This document shows positions 40,880-48,320 of a stretch of 64,000 bases of DNA, in pieces. Numbering within the stretch: the stretch's first letter is position 1; each line of letters starts with the position of its first letter. The position numbers were made by a program, and so were the translations under genes. The notes below the pieces were generated by a model. The model did no database searches and was not told the DNA's origin. It saw nothing but the letters and a program-made list of their open reading frames with translations. Origin of the DNA: Legionella_C dresdenensis (lineage in GTDB: Bacteria; Pseudomonadota; Gammaproteobacteria; Legionellales; Legionellaceae); NCBI RefSeq assembly GCF_042649825.1, contig NZ_JBHSAB010000001.1, positions 434,001 to 498,000 of the forward strand. The letters are read 5' to 3'.

Positions 40880-41811
40880 GCTGTCTTCTCCCCTATTCTC
40901 AGTACTGCGCTACGTGCTCTCACGTTGGTATCTATTTCTTCTTGTTCCGGTTTAATCGCTTTGCCAATCCGCCTGAAATTGACTTTTATCTCCGAAGCCC
41001 TTATCGGTACACCTGGCGGTGGCCGGTCGCCCTCCTCCTGACGTTTCATAAACTGTTTTACAATTCGGTCTTCAAGGGAATGGAAACTGATAACCGCCAC
41101 TCGCCCGCCTACTGCCAGAACTGCAAAAACCTGATTTAAAAAAGACTCCAGGTCGGCCAATTCCTGATTAATAAATATCCGAATCGCCTGAAAAACACGA
41201 GTTGCCGGATGCTTGTGTTTTTCCCATTTGGGATTTGCCTGTTTCACAATTTCAGCCAGGACGTCTGTAGTTGTGACAGGCGATTTTTGCCTGGCCTCCA
41301 CAATCGCCCGCGCAATTCGGCCAGCAAACCGTTCTTCACCGTATTCGCGAAAAATTTTTGCCATATCTTCCGCTTTTGCGCTGTTAATATAACCAGCGGC
41401 GTCCAGCTCCTGTTCAAGGTTCATCCGCATATCAAGCGGCCCGGACTGCATAAAGCTGAACCCTCTCGCCGGATCATCCAACTGGGGAGATGAAACGCCC
41501 AGATCCAGCAAAATTCCATCTACTTTTCCCAATACCCCAGCTTCTCTGGCAAATTCACCAATCTGGGCAAACGATCCATGAAAAATCTGAAAGCGCGGAT
41601 CATCGCCAAAGCATTTTTCAGCATGCGCAATCGCCTCGGGATCTTTATCGATTGCCAATAACCTGCCATTGGGCGCCAGGCCTTCCAAAATGGCTCGGCT
41701 ATGTCCGCCACGGCCAAAAGTGCCGTCTATATATATACCGTCTGGTTTAATCGCCAGACCCTCGATTGCCTGTCTGAGCAATACCGGCTGATGCGCCATT
41801 ACTTTTTCCAC
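40876..41811 (-). CDS. rsmH: 16S rRNA (cytosine-1402-N4) methyltransferase
   Basis: SAM-dependent methyltransferase (MraW). HQPVLLRQAIEGLAIKPDG at the start, YIDGTFGRGGHSRAIL (SAM loop), DKDPEA, DGILLDLGVSSPQLDDPARGFSF near 100 and VISFHSLEDRIVKQF near 247 are diagnostic. 311 residues is standard. The first ATG (41811) and the one four codons in (MAHQPV) are both plausible starts. It overlaps ftsL and follows mraZ by 13 bases. Confidence 0.97.
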   Translation of the reverse strand: MEKVMAHQPVLLRQAIEGLAIKPDGIYIDGTFGRGGHSRAILEGLAPNGRLLAIDKDPEAIAHAEKCFGDDPRFQIFHGSFAQIGEFAREAGVLGKVDGILLDLGVSSPQLDDPARGFSFMQSGPLDMRMNLEQELDAAGYINSAKAEDMAKIFREYGEERFAGRIARAIVEARQKSPVTTTDVLAEIVKQANPKWEKHKHPATRVFQAIRIFINQELADLESFLNQVFAVLAVGGRVAVISFHSLEDRIVKQFMKRQEEGDRPPPGVPIRASEIKVNFRRIGKAIKPEQEEIDTNVRARSAVLRIGEKTA

Positions 41812-41824
41812 TATCTACAAATAA

Positions 41825-42283
41825 TTACAAAGAAAACGTCTTCATTTCATCAGGAAGAGTATCTTGTTGCGCCGCTTCTTCAGCCAGCCAGCAATCACGT
41901 CTTTCCTGCCAAATTTTTTCATCCCAGATTTCAAATTTATTTCCTTGGCCGATTAACACCGCTTCTTTTTCAAGTTTTGCGTATTCACGCAGAAGCGGCG
42001 GCAATAACAGCCGAAAATTACTATCCAGCTCTACATCAGTGGCATGTCCCATCAATAAACGTTGGATCCGCCTGGCTGCTGCATTAAAGCTTGGTAAGCG
42101 CTGTAACTTTTCCTCAATTAGCAGCCATTCAGATGCCGTATAAAGCAACAAACATGTTTCTTCAGTATCAATAGTCACCACCAGGGAGGACTTTTGATCT
42201 TCCCCTAACGCATTACGGTAGCGCGTCGGCACAGCAAACCGACCTTTCCCGTCAATTGTGATCGCATTGATTCCTCGAAACAT
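41825..42283 (-). CDS. mraZ: MraZ transcriptional regulator of the dcw cluster
   Basis: A 152-residue protein with two MraZ/AbrB-like halves: MFRGINAITIDGKGRFAVPTRYR at the start and LLMGHATDVELDSNFRLLLPPLLREYA near 91. It represses its own operon by binding repeats upstream; such repeats are visible here at 42318-42353. First gene of the operon. The C-terminal tail (LAEEAAQQDTLPDEM) is variable as in other species. Confidence 0.96.
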   Translation of the reverse strand: MFRGINAITIDGKGRFAVPTRYRNALGEDQKSSLVVTIDTEETCLLLYTASEWLLIEEKLQRLPSFNAAARRIQRLLMGHATDVELDSNFRLLLPPLLREYAKLEKEAVLIGQGNKFEIWDEKIWQERRDCWLAEEAAQQDTLPDEMKTFSL

Positions 42284-42317
42284 TTTTTTACTTGTGGGTC
42301 AAGTTAAAAAACCTTTC

Positions 42318-42353
42318 TCCACAATTCTCCACTTTTTTTATATTTTATTCCAC
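42318..42353 (-). promoter_or_regulatory. MraZ operator repeats
   Basis: On the minus strand three GTGGA units lie at 42322-42318, 42332-42328 and 42353-42349: two spaced exactly 10 bases and the third 21 bases away, all 35-70 bases before mraZ. E. coli MraZ boxes are TGGG-type repeats at 10-base spacing; here the unit reads GTGGA(G/A). TATAGTGTATAAAAG just upstream may be the -10 region. Confidence 0.7.
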
Positions 42354-42494
42354 TTTTATACACTATAGGTACACAAATTTCCAATCGTCAACACTTTTTC
42401 AGGATTTTTTATTGGAAAAATGTTGCGATTGTTTATATTGTGGATTTAATGCTGTTAATTTGGCTTTGTAGTATTAAGTAATTGCAATTGAATT

Positions 42495-42514
42495 GTTGGG
42501 CTTAACAGCCCAAC
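42495..42514. repeat. GTTGGGC palindrome between mraZ and coaX
   Basis: GTTGGGCTTAACAGCCCAAC, a dispersed hairpin of the 2978-2997 family, about 90 bases downstream of the coaX stop; it could end coaX transcription. Besides this and the MraZ operator the 320-base gap (42284-42603) is AT-rich and shows no gene. Confidence 0.65.
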
Positions 42515-42603
42515 CTACGCTGATTTGATCTTAATTTTTCGAAGACAACCACGTGATAACGGAGTTACAACTGAAAAAAACCATCGTTACAACAAAAAAC
42601 CAA

Positions 42604-43371
42604 CTATCTGTTCATTATCGCAGCTTGCCGCACACCCTGCAAGACCAGATCCGGCATTAATATATGGTAGATATCGCTCTTTTCAAACAAAGACGCGAAA
42701 CCACCGGTTGCCAGAACCAGACAGTCCTGTTCAGGAAAAGCTTCCGCTTTGATATTCGCAATTAACTCCTTGCAAGCGCCGACTGCACCAAAGAAGACGC
42801 CTGACTGGATACTTTCTGAGGTTGAACGGCCAATTGCCTGTTCTGAGCGAATGATCTCTACCGCTGACAGTTTAGCGGTATTATTCGACAACGCATCGAC
42901 CGACAGGCGCACTCCCGGCAGAATGGCACCGCCAAGATAGGCTTTGCGGGCGTCAATGACACAAAAAGTTGTTGCGGTCCCATAGTCAATAACAATAATG
43001 TTTTGGGCGGGAAACGCCTGTGTCGCGGCAATTGCATTGGCGATCCGATCAGCTCCGACTTCAATAGGATTGCGGTATTTGATATTAAGCCCTGTTTTTA
43101 CTCCGGCCTGGAGAAAAAAAGGTTCAACATTGAAGTATTTAACGCAAGCTGACCGTAATGAGTAATCCATTTGCGGAACAACCGAGCATATGGCGATTTC
43201 ATTAATCAATTCAGGGTCGCAATTATTTTCCCGTAGTACTGTTTTTAAGAAAATACCCAATTCATCCGATGTACTGGCTTTTGAAGTATGGCGAAAACGC
43301 AGACGAATTTCATCATCAGTAAAAACACCGCCATAGATATGGGAATTACCGACGTCAATACAGAGCATCAT
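42604..43371 (-). CDS. coaX: type III pantothenate kinase
   Basis: Phosphorylates pantothenate in coenzyme A synthesis; the form insensitive to CoA feedback. MLCIDVGNSHIYGGVF (phosphate 1 loop), YRNPIEVGADRIANAIAA near 100, IIVIDYGTATTFCVID near 122 and GGAILPGVRLSVDAL near 147 identify CoaX. The family length of about 255 residues is met. The frame opens at TTG 43380; the ATG pair at 43371/43368 is more likely because it starts directly before the conserved strand. No birA neighbour is present. Confidence 0.95.
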   Translation of the reverse strand: MMLCIDVGNSHIYGGVFTDDEIRLRFRHTSKASTSDELGIFLKTVLRENNCDPELINEIAICSVVPQMDYSLRSACVKYFNVEPFFLQAGVKTGLNIKYRNPIEVGADRIANAIAATQAFPAQNIIVIDYGTATTFCVIDARKAYLGGAILPGVRLSVDALSNNTAKLSAVEIIRSEQAIGRSTSESIQSGVFFGAVGACKELIANIKAEAFPEQDCLVLATGGFASLFEKSDIYHILMPDLVLQGVRQAAIMNR

Positions 43372-43455
43372 AGATAACAAGATTATGAAATTAAGAATGG
43401 ATGATAGTAATAGCTGGATTCAGGATTGGCAAGAGAAATATCGGTGAGGAGTAAG

Positions 43456-43817
43456 GAAAAGTCGGTCGATAAGCCGGGTTCTGTCGCGGACAATCATTCA
43501 TCTGGGATATGTGTCGCCACATACCTCAAGCAACCTACCCGAATCTCGTATGGGTCATACGTTCCTGCATAAGCAGGGCAGATTCCTATTTGGTCTTGCT
43601 CCGAGTGGGGTTTTCCCTGCCACGCCTGTTGCCAGTCGCGCGGTGCGCTCTTACCGCACCATTTCACCCTTACCTGCCGCATAATACGGAAGGCGGTATA
43701 TTTTCTGTGGCACTTTCCGTAGGCTCGCGCCTCCCAGGAGTTACCTGGCACTTTACCCTATGGAGCCCGGACTTTCCTCCCTTTGACTAGCAAAGAGCGA
43801 TTGCCTGACCGACTTTG
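43456..43817 (-). ncRNA. rnpB: RNase P RNA (type A)
   Basis: The catalytic RNA of RNase P, read on the minus strand. Universally conserved blocks are present: AGGGAGGAAAGTCCGGGCTCC near the 5' end, GGTAAGGGTGAAA-type centre, GGTAAGAGCGCACCG, GAGCAAGACCAAATAGG, and near the 3' end AGATGAATGATTGTCC and GACAGAACCCGGCTTATCG. The 5' AAAGTCGGTC pairs with the terminal GACCGACTTT, fixing the ends to within a few bases. A TATTAT -10 lies near 43824-43829. About 360 bases, as expected. Confidence 0.96.
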
Positions 43818-43858
43818 TTACTAATAATAGCAAACTGCCCGCGTTAATACCAGATCTA

Positions 43859-44143
43859 TTATCCGCGAGTTCCGATAAACTCATCATCAAAATAGCGTTT
43901 CAGTTTAGTACGCAATGTTCCACGGCTTACACCCAGGACACGCGCTGCTTTTGATTGGTTATAGCGGGTCATTTCCATAACAGTACGGAATAAAGGCGCT
44001 TCTACTTCTTCAACGATAAGTTGATATAGGTTAAGGTTCGCTTCTTTACTGCCAACTGTATTCAAATAGTTTTTAACTGCACTGACCACTTGTTGTGTCA
44101 ACGCCTCATTTACCTGTTCGATACCTTGCATAACTGCGCTCAT
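43859..44143 (-). CDS. fis: DNA-binding protein Fis
   Basis: Nucleoid-associated regulator of growth-phase genes and DNA inversion. The C-terminal NQSKAARVLGVSRGTLRTKLKRY is the canonical Fis helix-turn-helix; the N-terminal half (NEALTQQVVSAVKNYLNTVG) matches the Fis dimer helices. Start set at 44143 (MSAVMQG), which has GGAGAG six bases upstream and gives a 94-residue protein; the frame is open to 44215 but that part is not Fis-like. Normally fis follows dusB; here it stands alone, ahead of rnpB. Confidence 0.93.
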   Translation of the reverse strand: MSAVMQGIEQVNEALTQQVVSAVKNYLNTVGSKEANLNLYQLIVEEVEAPLFRTVMEMTRYNQSKAARVLGVSRGTLRTKLKRYFDDEFIGTRG

Positions 44144-44508
44144 GATTCTCTCCATAAGGTTCAAATAGTTTATTTTTAAAACACCATTTTTTTGAAATAG
44201 TGCACCGTGCTTCATATACTAACAAACATGACAAAGAATGTAAACATTGTTTGTTTGATATTCATTTCTTAACGGAAGCTTAAGGAAAAAATGCGCATTT
44301 ATCAAGCTTTTTTTATCAAAGTATGTCTTTTGAGAAAGAAATAATATCTTTTTGTACAATATATAGTCTATTTTGGCTTTTTAACTTATGTTGTATTGCT
44401 GGAGTAAGGCAGAACCAGTATTTCAAGACTTTGTGCTGGACAATTTTTTTGTATTACATGTAGGTTGGGTCGTTTTGAGTCATTAAAGATATTTATCAGG
44501 TAAGCTAG

Positions 44509-44643
44509 GTAACGCCGCTAAAGTTATTTTTTGTTTATTTAAAGCACAGATTTTTAAATTTACCCCGATCTGCCCCCTCTCCCGCGACAGGAATTTGAAT
44601 AGTATACTGATGGTTCTTCGCGGGAGAGGGTTGGGGAGAGGGA
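44509..44643 (+). repeat. long inverted repeat, left arm
   Basis: From GTAACGCC to GGGGAGAGGGA. It contains AAAGCACAGATTTTTAAATTTA and an internal CCCTCTCCCGCG...CGCGGGAGAGGG hairpin. Matches the reverse complement of 44793-44926 at roughly 90% or more with a few indels. Confidence 0.9.
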
Positions 44644-44792
44644 AGTGGGCAAATCGATACTGTGCCATAGTCTAATAATAAGTCACGCCAGGCAGCCCCT
44701 GTTCGAAGGATTCAGCAAACAGCTTCCAAAAATTAGCGATCATTTTTCCCATGCCTCCCTTTAGGCTTTGGTAATAATTTTTTTCGTGACAT

Positions 44793-44926
44793 TCCCTCTC
44801 CCCAACCCTCTCCCGCGAAGGACCACATCATACTATTCAAATTCCTTTCGCGGGAGAGGGGGCAGATCGAGGTAAATTTAAAAATCTGTGCTTTAAATAA
44901 ACAAAAAATAACTTAATGGGCGTTAC
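44793..44926 (-). repeat. long inverted repeat, right arm
   Basis: Reverse complement partner of 44509-44643. The best-preserved stretch is the AT-rich outer half (about 70 bases with one or two differences). The pair can form a very long hairpin. Confidence 0.9.
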
Positions 44927-45086
44927 TTATTTCAATCATAATTGAAAATCCGAATGTTGGGTCAAAACGGCTCAACCTGCAATGTTGTTCTTCTGCAACC
45001 GCAATTACCAATTCTCATTAAGGGTAATTTTCAAGCTTAATAAATTTTTTTCCAGGAATTCTCACTATAATAAGAATTAAATAAAA

Positions 45087-45356
45087 ATGAAATGGCGCCA
45101 TTTTATGATCTTCTATGCACATACATTCTTCTCTTTCAGAATTGGAGATCGCTATACTTTTGCAAAAATTGGTTTAAATCAGTTTACTCTTCTTGAGAAT
45201 GAGCTCGGAATAAAAAAAGGAGCATTTACCCAACGAATGAAAGATATCCGGGAGCTTGTTTTAACACATAAAGATCCTGCACTGAACTTGCAAGGTGGGG
45301 GCTCCAGCCAGCGGGAGATAAACCTTAATTGCGCTGCGTTGCATCAATGCGATTGA
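45087..45356 (+). CDS. hypothetical 89-residue frame, possibly a fragment
   Basis: Open frame starting MKWRHFMIFYAHTFF. The middle (RYTFAKIGLNQFTLLENELGIKKGAFTQRMKDIREL) looks like a real helical protein piece, whereas the last 25 residues (from DPALNLQG) are translated from a dispersed intergenic repeat that recurs at 46252-46322. So either a repeat has landed in the 3' end of a small gene or this is a fragment. No family recognised; no clear ribosome site. It converges with the antitoxin gene. Confidence 0.3.
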   Translation: MKWRHFMIFYAHTFFSFRIGDRYTFAKIGLNQFTLLENELGIKKGAFTQRMKDIRELVLTHKDPALNLQGGGSSQREINLNCAALHQCD

Positions 45357-45360
45357 TGCA

Positions 45361-45684
45361 TTAATAAGATTTAATATCTGCAATACCATGAATTTCTACC
45401 GGGGCTCTATCAGGAAACTCAGCCATTAATTTTAAGGAACCTCCCATAGCTGAAATATATTTATTCAATGTTGAAATTAACATATCAGAGCGTTTTTCTA
45501 ACCTGGATATCCCTTCTTGTTTCATATGTAAAACTTGACCAAGATCTTGCTGGGTCTTCTCAAGAGCCAAGCGTAAATCGCGTAGAGTCATTTCTTCTGC
45601 GATTAATTGATTAGCTCGTTTCTGGATCATACTTTTTCTCTCGGTTGAGAGAGAATTCATTTTATCCTTAAGTGATCTAGCCAT
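45361..45684 (-). CDS. HigA-like XRE-family antitoxin
   Basis: A 107-residue DNA-binding protein. LRDLRLALEKTQQDLGQVLHMKQEGISRLEKRSDMLISTL is a XRE helix-turn-helix, followed by the C-terminal KLMAEFPDRAPVEI strand found in HigA-type antitoxins. Start set at ATG 45684, eight bases after GAGGTG; a GTG two codons earlier is the alternative. It follows the toxin frame, the normal HigB-HigA order, and should neutralise and autoregulate. Because the toxin is frameshifted, it may now be an orphan antitoxin. Confidence 0.82.
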   Translation of the reverse strand: MARSLKDKMNSLSTERKSMIQKRANQLIAEEMTLRDLRLALEKTQQDLGQVLHMKQEGISRLEKRSDMLISTLNKYISAMGGSLKLMAEFPDRAPVEIHGIADIKSY

Positions 45685-45691
45685 ATTCACC

Positions 45692-46044
45692 TCACTTTTT
45701 TAAGTTTGATAAATGCATATCAAACCGCTGATCAGCTTTTTTAATTAAATCTTTATAAAATCTCTTTTCACTTCCCCCTGATTTATCGCCGCAAATAAGC
45801 AAAATCCCTTGACGGGAGGATCAAAGGCAAACGCGAGTCGCCATACTCCATTATCGGCATTAAATCGAAGTTCTTTCATATTAGAATGTTTAGAACCCTT
45901 TAGAGTATCTACATGAGGCCGACCTAATTCTGGCCCAAACCTTTCTAAAACTTTTAAATGAGCCAAACATTCATTTTGAACTAAATCACTTAGTTCATCG
46001 AATTCCAAATCAAAATCTTCTTGAAATATAATTTTCCAGTTCAT
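45692..46044 (-). pseudogene. HigB/RelE-type toxin gene with a frameshift
   Basis: From ATG 46044 the frame reads MNWKIIFQEDFDLEFDEL, then ERFGPELGRPHVDTLKGSKHSNMKELRF and NGVWRLAFAFDPP, the standard phage Gp49/HigB-like mRNA interferase pattern. After FDPP (near 45812) the sequence leaves the family and the frame stops at 45745. In the neighbouring frame the lost C-terminus is intact: GILLICGDKSGGSEK, RFYKDLIKKADQRFD and HLSNLKK, ending at TGA 45692, eight bases before the antitoxin ATG. One base lost (or two gained) near 45808-45815 explains it. The uncorrected product would be about 99 residues with a wrong tail of about 17. Confidence 0.8.
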
Positions 46045-46086
46045 ATTATTTATTATGTCTTTAAAAACATATGATGTCAAGTGCAT

Positions 46087-46412
46087 ATTTCTCGATGCAC
46101 GCCGTGTAATTGTAAGCTTCCAATCTCTGCCAGTAAGTCCTTTCCTTTAAACGCTTTTTCCAAACCCTCAGATGCCAGAGTGGCATCTGGGAGCGTCAGG
46201 AGGGCTTCATACGTGTTTGGAAAAAGCGTTAAAGGAAAGGGCTTACCCGCTCTGAACTTGCAAGGCATAGATGCCTAAAAACGGGATAGAAACCTTGATT
46301 ACGCTTCGCTGCATCAAGGCTACTCTCTATTTATTCAACAAAGCCCTCCCGGTACGGGAGAGGGGGAAATTTGAATCTCTGCGGTAAGTCCTTTTATGGG
46401 GGCAATTCCTAC
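46087..46412. repeat. repeat-dense intergenic region upstream of the toxin
   Basis: Three repeat types lie end to end. (1) A 33-bp inverted repeat, 46133-46165 and 46215-46246 (GTAAGTCCTTTCCTTTAA...), flanking a second hairpin CAGATGCCA-GAG-TGGCATCTG at 46169-46189. (2) The CCTTGATTACGCTTCGCTGC repeat at 46293-46322, preceded by GAACTTGCAAGG as at 45285. (3) TTATTCAACAAAGCC at 46327-46341, the same end as the element at 50078-50249, joined to CCCTCCCGGTACGGGAGAGGG. Short frames on both strands here are products of the palindromes, not genes. Confidence 0.75.
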
Positions 46413-46775
46413 CTAAACTGTGAAGCTTTCGCCGCAGCCGCACTGTCCTTTTTCATTCGGGTTGGTGTAGACGAATTTCTGGTTTAAGCCTTGTCTGATA
46501 TAATCAACAGTCATGCCCTTGATGAAAGGATAGCTTTTTTTATCAATATAAATTTTATATTCCTGAGATAAGGGCAGGACGATATCTGTTTCTTCCGCAG
46601 CATGAACATAGTCAATAACATAGGACAGTCCTGAGCAGCCGGTTTTTTTGACTGAGAAACGTACGCCGCTGCACTGCTGTTGCTGGTTGAGGTAATTTAA
46701 AATGTGTGCTTTGGCAGACTCGCTTAAGGTTAAACCAGTCAATTTGCTTGCTTCGTGTTGCACTACCTCAGTCAT
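46413..46775 (-). CDS. iscA: A-type iron-sulfur carrier protein
   Basis: A 120-residue HesB/IscA-family protein that carries Fe-S clusters to apo-proteins. TLSESAKAHILNYLNQQ opens the domain; the three ligand cysteines are Cys in KKTGCSGLSYV and two in GQCGCGESF at the C-terminus. Last gene of the trmJ-iscS-IscU-like-iscA run on the minus strand and overlaps the gene before it by 8 bases. SufA or ErpA are alternatives within the family; the isc context favours IscA. Confidence 0.9.
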   Translation of the reverse strand: MTEVVQHEASKLTGLTLSESAKAHILNYLNQQQQCSGVRFSVKKTGCSGLSYVIDYVHAAEETDIVLPLSQEYKIYIDKKSYPFIKGMTVDYIRQGLNQKFVYTNPNEKGQCGCGESFTV

Positions 46776-47160
46776 TACTCTTCTCCAATCTGCTATTCAT
46801 TAAATTGACAATATCTTTATAACTTTTCTCAACCTTCAGGGCGATTGCATATAACTGGGCTGGTATTTCCAGTTTTTCCACCAAAAGCCTGTAATCCAGG
46901 CTCGGATGCCCGGTCAGGCTGGTCTGCTCGCAATGTCTGCAGACCCATTCCAGAGCGGCAATCAGATAAGGGTTGCCATAGGCTTTAAAACAGGTTCGGA
47001 CAATCTGGCCAGCCTCGTTACTTTGCCAATAAAGATCAAAAAATTCGCCATGCTCGGGGTCGCCGGCTCTTACAGTAACCGTAAACGGCAGAGAAAGATC
47101 CAGCACACCTATGTGCTTTGGCTGAAAAAAACAGCTTTCGACTATTTTATTATAATTCAT
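46768..47160 (-). CDS. IscU-like protein lacking the cluster cysteines
   Basis: A 130-residue protein with the length, gene position and secondary-structure pattern of IscU/NifU-N scaffolds: YNKIVESCFFQPKHIGV matches the IscU start, and FKAYGNPYLIAALEWVCRHCE matches the FKTYGCGSAIASSSL helix region. The three scaffold cysteines appear replaced: VRAGDPEHG for PACGD, YGNPY for YGCGS, and PAQLYAIALKVE for KIHCSILA. Remaining cysteines lie elsewhere. It could regulate or dock IscS rather than build clusters. It overlaps iscS by four bases. I am confident of the IscU relationship from context, less so from sequence alone. Confidence 0.68.
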   Translation of the reverse strand: MNYNKIVESCFFQPKHIGVLDLSLPFTVTVRAGDPEHGEFFDLYWQSNEAGQIVRTCFKAYGNPYLIAALEWVCRHCEQTSLTGHPSLDYRLLVEKLEIPAQLYAIALKVEKSYKDIVNLMNSRLEKSND

Positions 47161-48320
47161 AAAGGTGAAATTTCACGCAAACGTGTAACCTGCTCAGTAA
47201 TAATTTTAATCGCCTGCTCAACCTGCTCACGGGTAGTAAAACGGCCCAGCGATAACCGAATGGAGCTATAAGCCAATTCAGCGCTTAATCCCAGTGATTG
47301 TAACACATACGACGGCTGATGGCTTGCTGAAGTACAGGCTGACGCATTTGAAACCGCTAATTCGCGCAAGGCATATAGCAAGGATGTTCCTTCTATACCA
47401 GTAAAACTGATATTCAGGTTGCCGGCCACCCGCTGCTCCGGATGGCCATTTAACCGGATACCGGGCAAATGCCGGATGCCCTGCCATAATTGTTGCCTTA
47501 ACGCCAGAATTCTTGCCTGGTCAGTCTCTCTGCACTGCTCAGCTATAGCAAAAGCTTCGCCCATTCCTGCAATCTGATGAGTGGGCAAAGTGCCTGAGCG
47601 CAGACCGTTTTCATGCCCGCCGCCAAAAGATTGCGGCTGTATTCTGACGCGCGGCCGTGAACGGACATACAACGCCCCTATGCCTTTGGGACCATAATTT
47701 TTATGGGCGGAAAACGCCATAAGATCCACCGGCAACTCACGCAGGTTTATCGCAATTTTGCCGGCGCTTTGCGCCGCGTCGCAATGAAAGATAATACCCT
47801 TGTTCCGCAAAGTGTTGCCAATGTTCACAATATCCTGCACTACGCCAATCTCGTTATTGACGTGCATAATAGAAACCAGAATCGTTTCGCTGGTAATCGC
47901 TTCTGCCAGATTATTTAACTCCAGAAGCCCATCTGGTTCAGGCTTAAGGTAAGTCACCTTGAATCCTTCTTTTTCCAACTGATGAAAGGAATCAAGAACA
48001 GCCTTATGCTCAGTGGTCATGGTAATGACGTGCCGGCCTTTGCGCTGGTAAAAACGGGCTGCACCAAGAATGGCCAGATTATTAGCTTCAGTAGCGCCGG
48101 AAGTAAATACTATTTCGTGCGGTTCGGCATGGACGGCAGAGGCGACTTGCATTCTGGCCTCTTCAACCGCACAGGCAGCTATTTTGCCGTAAATATGAGT
48201 CGTTGACGCCGGATTGCCAAAATGGCTGTCGCAATCAAGATAATCGAGCATTTTAGCCCGTACCCGCGGATCTAGCGGGGTAGTTGCCATGTAATCAAAA
48301 TAAATCGGCAAATCACTCAT
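47157..48320 (-). CDS. iscS: cysteine desulfurase
   Basis: PLP enzyme supplying sulfur for Fe-S clusters and tRNA thiolation. DYMATTPLDPRV at the start, TSGATEANNLAI near 75, HCDAAQSAGK near 180, the PLP lysine in SAHKNYGPKGIGALYVR near 205, HENGLRSGT near 236 and the mobile catalytic Cys in SACTSASHQPS near 328 are all present. At 387 residues slightly short of the E. coli 404. It overlaps trmJ by 8 bases. No iscR regulator lies between trmJ and iscS, unlike E. coli. Confidence 0.96.
   Translation of the reverse strand: MSDLPIYFDYMATTPLDPRVRAKMLDYLDCDSHFGNPASTTHIYGKIAACAVEEARMQVASAVHAEPHEIVFTSGATEANNLAILGAARFYQRKGRHVITMTTEHKAVLDSFHQLEKEGFKVTYLKPEPDGLLELNNLAEAITSETILVSIMHVNNEIGVVQDIVNIGNTLRNKGIIFHCDAAQSAGKIAINLRELPVDLMAFSAHKNYGPKGIGALYVRSRPRVRIQPQSFGGGHENGLRSGTLPTHQIAGMGEAFAIAEQCRETDQARILALRQQLWQGIRHLPGIRLNGHPEQRVAGNLNISFTGIEGTSLLYALRELAVSNASACTSASHQPSYVLQSLGLSAELAYSSIRLSLGRFTTREQVEQAIKIITEQVTRLREISPL

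Larger units (their letters stand above)
44216..45086. other. long gene-poor region with a giant inverted repeat
   Basis: About 870 bases. 44216-44455 is AT-rich and should hold the fis promoter. GTAGGTTGGGTCG at 44460 and GTTGGGTCAAAACGGCTCAACC near 44954 are repeats of the 57521 family. The centre is a 134-bp inverted repeat (44509-44643 and 44793-44926) round a 149-base spacer. The spacer holds a minus-strand ORF of 26 codons (44752-44672, MGKMIANFWKLF...TYY) preceded by GGGAGG only one base before the ATG. No known RNA or larger gene is seen. Confidence 0.7.

Noticed and set aside
43494..43790. Open frames on both strands over 43.5-43.8 kb
   Set aside because: They lie within the RNase P RNA, whose conserved blocks are unmistakable.
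44672..44752. 26-codon ORF in the loop of the long inverted repeat as a real gene
   Set aside because: The Shine-Dalgarno-like GGGAGG is one base from the ATG and nothing independent supports translation; kept only as part of a finding.
46077..46278. Overlapping short frames on both strands (about 64 codons each)
   Set aside because: They are generated by the 33-bp inverted repeat; no family match or ribosome site.
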